Notes under the pieces: generated by a model
Databases searched by the model: none
What the model was told of the DNA's origin: nothing
What the model saw: the letters and a program-made list of their open reading frames with translations, nothing else
Position numbers and translations under genes: made by a program
Source of the DNA: Halomarina oriensis
Lineage (GTDB): Archaea > Halobacteriota > Halobacteria > Halobacteriales > Haloarculaceae
Direction: 5' to 3'
Length of the DNA stretch: 64,000 bases
NCBI RefSeq assembly: GCF_009791395.1
Contig: NZ_WSZK01000028.1
Span: forward strand, 1 to 64,000
Part shown: piece after piece, positions 59,335 through 64,000 of the stretch
Layout of the letters: every line of letters starts with the position of its first letter
Numbering within the stretch: position 1 is the stretch's first letter

Positions 59335-59374
59335 TGCTGTTAACAGTATCGCCGCAAAGAGTTACTGCTGTTAA
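59335..59374. promoter_or_regulatory. Divergent control region before coxB with a repeated nonamer
   Basis: TGCTGTTAA occurs at 59335-59343 and 59366-59374, 31 bases apart (three helical turns), and GCTGTTAACAGT around the first copy is near-palindromic. TTAAGA at 59371-59376 lies at about -31 to -36 from the coxB ATG. The repeats are candidate sites for a regulator of both divergent genes. Confidence 0.45.
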
Positions 59375-59406
59375 GACTTTCACCGGTGCGTTGTTACCAC
59401 ACCACA

Positions 59407-60231
59407 ATGTTGATTACGGCGGACGGAAATCACCACACGGGCGAACCAATGAACACAGGTGTGGCGGTTCAGTCGGTCGTGCAGATCGGCGACCTCATCC
59501 CCCGTGGGACACGGATGAACGTCTTCCAGAGTATCTACTGGGTGTTCATCGCGCTGGGGACGCTGGTCGGTGTCGTCGTCGTCGGGTACATGGTCTACAA
59601 CGCCTACCGGTATCGGGAGGGCGGGAGCCACGCCGAGGACGGCGACGACGAACGACCGACGCTCGGAGAGATACCGACCGGCGGTGGCAAAGGGCGGAAA
59701 CTGTTCCTCTCGTTCGGGCTGAGCGCGGTGGTCGTCATCTCGCTCATCGTCTGGACCTACGGCACGCTTCTGTACGTCGAGTCGCCGGTCGCCGCACAGG
59801 AGTCCGACCAGGAGGAGTTGGAGATTCAGGTCGTCGGTCGGCAGTTCTCCTGGGAGTTCGTCTACCCGAACGGACACTCCAGTTTCGAGTTGGTCGTCCC
59901 CGAGGACACCCGCGTCAGACTCGTCGTGACCTCGGACGACGTGTTCCACAACTTCGGGATACCGTCGTTACGGGCGAAGACCGACGCTATCCCCGGCCAG
60001 ACCACCGAGACGTGGTTCATCGCCGACCAACCGGGTGAGTACCAGGCCCACTGCTACGAACTCTGTGGGGCGGGCCACTCCGGGATGAACGCGAACGTCG
60101 TCGTCATGCAGCAGTCGGCGTACGACGAGTGGTACGCGAACACGAGCGGCGGTGGCGGCAACACGAGCGACACCAGCGGCAACGCGAGCGAGAACGGCAC
60201 ACGGACCACCAGCGAGGCACTCACCGCATGA
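59407..60231 (+). CDS. coxB: Cytochrome c oxidase subunit II
   Basis: 274 residues from ATG 59407 (ATG 59449 is an alternative). Two helices (about 35-60 and 95-118) precede a cupredoxin domain with the CuA site: His in VFHNFGIPSL and the segment HCYELCGAGHSGMNANVVV, with two Cys, His and Met ligands. It receives electrons from a soluble donor, probably a halocyanin such as the one at the window edge. A Gly/Asn/Thr-rich C-terminal tail is a halophile addition. The stop overlaps ATGA with the start of coxA at 60228. Confidence 0.95.
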   Translation: MLITADGNHHTGEPMNTGVAVQSVVQIGDLIPRGTRMNVFQSIYWVFIALGTLVGVVVVGYMVYNAYRYREGGSHAEDGDDERPTLGEIPTGGGKGRKLFLSFGLSAVVVISLIVWTYGTLLYVESPVAAQESDQEELEIQVVGRQFSWEFVYPNGHSSFELVVPEDTRVRLVVTSDDVFHNFGIPSLRAKTDAIPGQTTETWFIADQPGEYQAHCYELCGAGHSGMNANVVVMQQSAYDEWYANTSGGGGNTSDTSGNASENGTRTTSEALTA

Positions 60232-62760
60232 GCGACGACACACCACGGACGGAGTCGGACGGGGGGGGCGGCCACCGTCGACCTCCCGGCGACGGAGCGG
60301 AGCACGGCGACCGACCACGAACACGGCCTCCCGCCGATGTCGTCGATAAAACGCTGGTTCGTCACGACGAACCACAAGGACGTCGGCATCCTCTATCTGG
60401 TCACGTCGCTGTTCTTCCTGATATTCGGGGGCCTGCTGGCGCTGTTGATTCGCGTCCAACTGCTCCAGCCGGGCGGGACCATCCTCGCCGACGCGGCGTA
60501 CAACCAGACCGTCTCGGCGCACGGCCTGCTGATGGTGTTCTGGTTCCTCTCACCGCTCGCGTTCGGCTTCGCCAACTACGTCGTCCCGCTCCAGATCGGG
60601 GCGAAGGACCTCGCGTTCCCGCGGCTGAACGCGCTGTCGTACTGGCTCTACCTCTTCTCGGGGCTACTGCTCGGCATCTCGTTCTTCCAGGGAGGCACGT
60701 TCTCCGGTGGCTGGACGATGTACGCGCCGTTGAACGTCCCAATCTACATGCCGAGCATCGGGGCGACGACGACGGTGCTCGCCTTGCTGATGTTCACGGC
60801 GTCGGTCACCGTCGGCGGGGTGAACTTCCTGACCACCATCCACCGGATGCGTGCGCCCGGTCTCACTCTCCGGCGGATGCCGCTGTTCACGTGGACCATC
60901 CTCCTGACGGTGTGGATGATGCTGTTCGCGTTCGCGGCACTGCTGGCCGCGCTGATGATACTGAGCTCCGACCGTATCTTCGGGACCGTCTACTTCGCCG
61001 CGACGGACTCGGGCGGGTCGGTACTGTGGGCACACCTGTTCTGGTTCTTCGGGCATCCGGAGGTGTACATCGTCTTCTTCCCGGCGCTGGGCGTGATGGC
61101 CGAGATATTCCAGACGTTCACCGGGCGACGTATCGTCGGGCGCAAGTGGTTCATCGCGTCGATGGTGCTGGTGGCGATTCAGTCGTTCATGGTCTGGATG
61201 CACCACATGTTCCTCACCTCGATCAACCTCCCCGTCAAGACACTGTTCATGGCGACCACCATCGGCATCTCGCTGCCGTTCGACCTGATGGTGTTCGCGC
61301 TCATCTACACGACCATCAAGGGGAAGATACGCTTCAAGACGCCGTTCCTGTTCGCGTTCGGTGCGCTCGTCCTGTTCATCCTCGGGGGTATCACCGGCGT
61401 GTTCCTCGGTGCGGTCGTGCTGGACTACGAGTTCCGGGGGACCTACTGGGTCGTCGCGCACTTCCACTACGTGATGGTCGGGGGCGTGACGGGACTGGTC
61501 GGCGGCATCTACTACTGGTATCCGAAGATAACCGGGAAGATGTACGACGAGTTCCTCGGGAAGGTCCACTTCGCACTGTACTTCGTCGGGTTCAACCTCG
61601 TCTACTTCCCGATGTTCCTCGCCTGGGAGACGCCACGGCGAGTGTTCGACTACCCCGAAGCGTTCACGCCGTGGCACCAACTCGCCACCGTGGGAGCGTT
61701 CGTCCTCGGCGCGTCGTTCCTCGTCATGTTCTACAACCTCTATGCGAGTCTCGTGACCGGCGAGGACGCCGCCCCCGACCCGTGGCGCTACGTCACGACC
61801 GCGGAGTGGGCCGTCCCGTCGCCACCACCGCTGGAGAACTACCCCGGCCGACCCAGCTACGACGGCGGCGCGCTCCAGTTCCTGGAGGAGGCCGGTCCAC
61901 GCCCGTCGGGTATCGCCGCGGCCGACGGTGGGGCCGGAACCAGAACCGACGGCGGCGTCGCGGCGACGGCCGACGGCGCTCTGGCGGGGGGCCACGACCA
62001 CGAGGAGAGCCACGCGAGCATCTGGCCGTTCGGTCTCTCGCTCGCGGGGTTCTTCCTCCTCGTCGGTCTCTCGGGCGTGAACACGGGCGGGACGGCCTAC
62101 GTCGCGCTCACCGTCGCCGGGTTCGCGCTCGGCGCGTACACCCTCGTCGGGATGGCCCGCGAGAGCCAGACGTTCCACGGACCGTCCGGCCCGTTCGGCG
62201 AGTCCTGGCCGTTCGCCAAGGTGGAGAACATGAAGCTGGGGATGTGGTTCTTCCTGGCCAGCGACGTCGTGCTGTTCGGCGCGTTCATCGGGTCGTACGT
62301 CTTCATCCGGGTCGCGTTCGGCTGGGGGGCGTGGGAGCCCGTCCCCCACGACCCCGTTCCGGGACTGATGAACACCTACATCCTGCTGACGAGTTCCTTC
62401 GCCGTCGTCATGGCGATGGTCGCCGCCCAGAAGGGGAGTCGAAACGGCGTCGTCGCCAGCCTGCTCGTCACCATCCTGCTGGGTATCGGCTTCCTCGGCA
62501 ACAAGGGCATCGAGTGGCTCGAACTGTTCCACGAGGGCCTCTGGCTCTCGACGAACGTCCAGACGTCGACGTTCTTCCTCACCACCGGACTGCACGCCGC
62601 CCACGTCATCGTGGGCCTGTTCATCGCGCTGTACATGCTCGTTCGGGCGTGGGGCGGGGCGTACCTCGACGACGACAAGCCGGTCGAGTACTTCGGTCTC
62701 TACTGGCACTTCGTCGACATCGTCTGGCTGTTCCTGTTCCCGCTGTTCTACATCCTCTGA
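60228..62760 (+). CDS. coxA: Fused cytochrome c oxidase subunits I and III, with an apparent one-base frameshift in the leader
   Basis: The core frame, ATG 60337 to 62760, is 807 residues. Subunit I has heme a ligand His 62, the CuB/Tyr motif His 240-Pro-Glu-Val-Tyr 244, His 289-290, and His 375/His 377. After a linker (about 520-560), the last 230 residues are subunit III ([45 protein letters not shown]). An ATGA start at 60228 is in another frame. Removing one G from the G8 run at 60261-60268 joins it to the core through a sensible leader ([22 protein letters not shown]). So either the true start is 60228 and the G run carries an error, or translation starts at 60337. Catalyses oxygen reduction coupled to proton pumping. 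Confidence 0.93.
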
Positions 62761-62860
62761 TGGACCGCTTCAGACGACCCCACCGAGAGACGCGACCGAC
62801 TCACCGCGGACACACGACCCCCCACCAACACACGACCACCCACCAACACATATCCGACCC

Positions 62861-63124
62861 ATGAACACGAAACTCTACGCCGTCATCTACGTCGTCCTGT
62901 TCGTCTTTGCGACGCTTCAGGTCGCCGTGGAGTTCGCCGGCCTGACCTACTGGACCGCCTTCTGGCTCATCATGGCGCTGTCGGCCATCAAGGCCGTCCT
63001 CGTCGCTGCGTACTTCCAGCATCTGAGGTACGAACCGCGCGCCATCACCTACGTCGTGGCTATCGGCGTCGTCGCGGCCATCGCACTGACCGCGGCCGCC
63101 TCCTACTCCATCACGGGAACATGA
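62861..63124 (+). CDS. Cytochrome c oxidase subunit IV-type protein
   Basis: 87 residues, three helices (about 5-25, 30-52, 62-82) with the signature AIKAVLVAAYFQHLRYEPR, which recurs in small bacterial- and archaeal-type subunit IV (CyoD/CtaF-like) proteins. It stabilises the oxidase. The 100 bases before it are His/Thr-codon-rich non-coding sequence after the coxA stop. The next gene starts at its stop (ATGA). Confidence 0.8.
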   Translation: MNTKLYAVIYVVLFVFATLQVAVEFAGLTYWTAFWLIMALSAIKAVLVAAYFQHLRYEPRAITYVVAIGVVAAIALTAAASYSITGT

Positions 63125-63315
63125 ACGGGACCGTCGCACTCGTCAGCGTGTTGGGTACCGCCGTCGGCCTCGCCGTCGTCCTGCTGGCGACGTACTTCCA
63201 CCTCGGGAACGCGCTCATCGCCGTCGGTGGCGTCGTGGTCCTGGCCGCCGTCGGGATGATGACCGTCGCCATCGCCGCCCTCGACGGCGAGGGGGGCGAA
63301 CACGGCGGGCACTGA
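63121..63315 (+). CDS. Small two-helix membrane protein of the cox cluster
   Basis: 64 residues with helices at about 5-25 and 32-52 and a Gly/His C-terminus (GEGGEHGGH). ATGA overlap with the subunit IV gene. Possibly an extra small oxidase subunit. No family recognised. Confidence 0.6.
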   Translation: MNGTVALVSVLGTAVGLAVVLLATYFHLGNALIAVGGVVVLAAVGMMTVAIAALDGEGGEHGGH

Positions 63316-63394
63316 CGAACCCCATCCGTCTCACGACGAAAGACCGTCCGCACGTCGGAGAACAGTTATCGTTCTACTCACGGTACGACTGGCA

Positions 63395-64000
63395 GTGAGA
63401 CGAACGGTCACCCGTCGTGGCACGCTTCGGACACTCGGTGTCGGTGCACTCGCGCTCTCTACGGGATGCATCCGGCGACTGACTCGGGGGCCGCCACCCG
63501 ACGGTCCGACGATCGTCATGGGTGACGACGGCCTCGTCACGTCTGCCGATACCGTCCTGAAGTACGTCCCCGACCGACTGGTCGTCGACCGGGGGCAAAC
63601 GGTCACGTGGTGGAACCGCGAGGAGGACCAACACACCGTGACTGCCTACGAGGAGCGGATCCCCGATGGTGCGACCTACTTCGACAGCACCGACGACAGT
63701 TCCGAGGAGGAGGCACGGACGTCGGGTGCCGAGAACCTGACTTACGACGACCGGTTCGAACACACCTTCGAGACCCCCCGGCCACTATCGCTACTTCTGT
63801 GTCCCACACGAGGGGTGGAACATGGTCGGCACCGTCGTCGTCCGAGGTGCAGAGGGGAACGCGCCGTCCGCACCGACCGTCGTCCGACCCGAGACGGACC
63901 ACGTCGTACAGATGACCCCCGACTCGTTCGTCCCGGAGACGCTCACCGTCGAAGTCGGCGCGAGCGTCGGCTGGGTCAACGGGACTGGCATCGCCCACTC
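63395..64000 (+). CDS. Halocyanin-type blue copper protein, two domains, with an apparent frameshift; 3' end beyond window
   Basis: The GTG at 63395 begins a Tat-like leader (VRRTVTRRGTLRTLGVGALALSTGC) with a lipobox Cys. The first cupredoxin domain gives QHTVTAYEE and ends FEHTFETP. The ligand loop FCVPHEGWNMVGTVVV is in a different frame. Dropping one C from the C6 run at 63774-63779 joins them as FETPGHYRYFCVPHEGWNMVG, with Cys, His and Met copper ligands. A second cupredoxin-like domain begins afterward (VVQMTPDSFVPETLTVEVGASVGWVNG). Halocyanins carry electrons to cytochrome oxidase, fitting the adjacent cox cluster. The frameshift may be a sequence error. Truncated by the window edge. 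Confidence 0.85.
   Translation, partial: MRRTVTRRGTLRTLGVGALALSTGCIRRLTRGPPPDGPTIVMGDDGLVTSADTVLKYVPDRLVVDRGQTVTWWNREEDQHTVTAYEERIPDGATYFDSTDDSSEEEARTSGAENLTYDDRFEHTFETPRPLSLLLCPTRGVEHGRHRRRPRCRGERAVRTDRRPTRDGPRRTDDPRLVRPGDAHRRSRRERRLGQRDWHRPL

Noticed and set aside
1-64000. CRISPR array
   Set aside because: No regularly spaced repeats of 25-40 bases and no cas-like genes were seen.

Overview
The window is from an extremely halophilic archaeon (class Halobacteria). The evidence is uniformly high G+C, very acidic proteins, leaderless genes with a TATA-like box about 25-30 bases before the start codon, and lineage-typical families: a HalOD1 domain protein, a PhiH1-type repressor, a halocyanin and Tat lipoproteins. 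I cannot name the genus.

Positions 1 to about 29,000 look like an integrated mobile element. A tyrosine recombinase lies near each side, both facing outward (1-514 minus, cut by the window edge; 27905-29002 plus). Between them are: (i) a leftward operon with a PadR-type regulator, a glycosyltransferase and membrane proteins (3161 to 909); (ii) a leftward operon from an AbrB-like protein to a P-loop ATPase with a C-terminal HTH (6084 to 3717); (iii) a long rightward series of tightly overlapping, mostly membrane or secreted proteins (6276-16378), including a signal-peptide protein, a 1017-residue protein with two LamG domains, a membrane protein with an HExxH motif and a GT2 glycosyltransferase; (iv) a 1379-residue Ser-rich, coiled-coil, tandem-repeat protein (16597-20736); (v) a regulatory block (HalOD1, HNH-repeat and PhiH1-like repressor proteins); and (vi) a rightward operon of zinc-ribbon proteins, a HerA-like ATPase and the integrase (23468-29002). 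Modules ii, iii and iv start from promoters with the same motif at exactly the same distance from the ATG (30 bases), which implies coordinated expression. Module vi is preceded by a 78-base sequence that folds into a fully paired four-way cloverleaf. No capsid, tail, terminase or relaxase gene was recognised. The best reading is a membrane-protein-rich provirus, vesicle-forming plasmid or conjugative element of an unfamiliar type.

Positions 29,269-64,000 are ordinary chromosome: an OFA-type transporter, an AI-2E family permease, a block of small haloarchaeal membrane proteins, a complete dipeptide/oligopeptide ABC transporter operon (38745-44850), carB (46152-49418) and carA (55773-54712) separated by six unrelated genes, an Lrp/AsnC regulator divergent from carA with a near-perfect palindrome between them, a nitrilase, a TraB-RDD fusion, a PHP protein, a lipid kinase, isopentenyl diphosphate isomerase, and a cytochrome c oxidase cluster (coxB, fused coxA/coxC, subunit IV) followed by a halocyanin that runs off the window.

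Three points in the chromosomal part deserve checking. The ABC substrate-binding protein appears circularly permuted: its usual C-terminal module sits directly after the lipoprotein signal. coxA and the halocyanin each contain an apparent one-base frameshift in a homopolymer (G8 and C6), which may be sequence errors.
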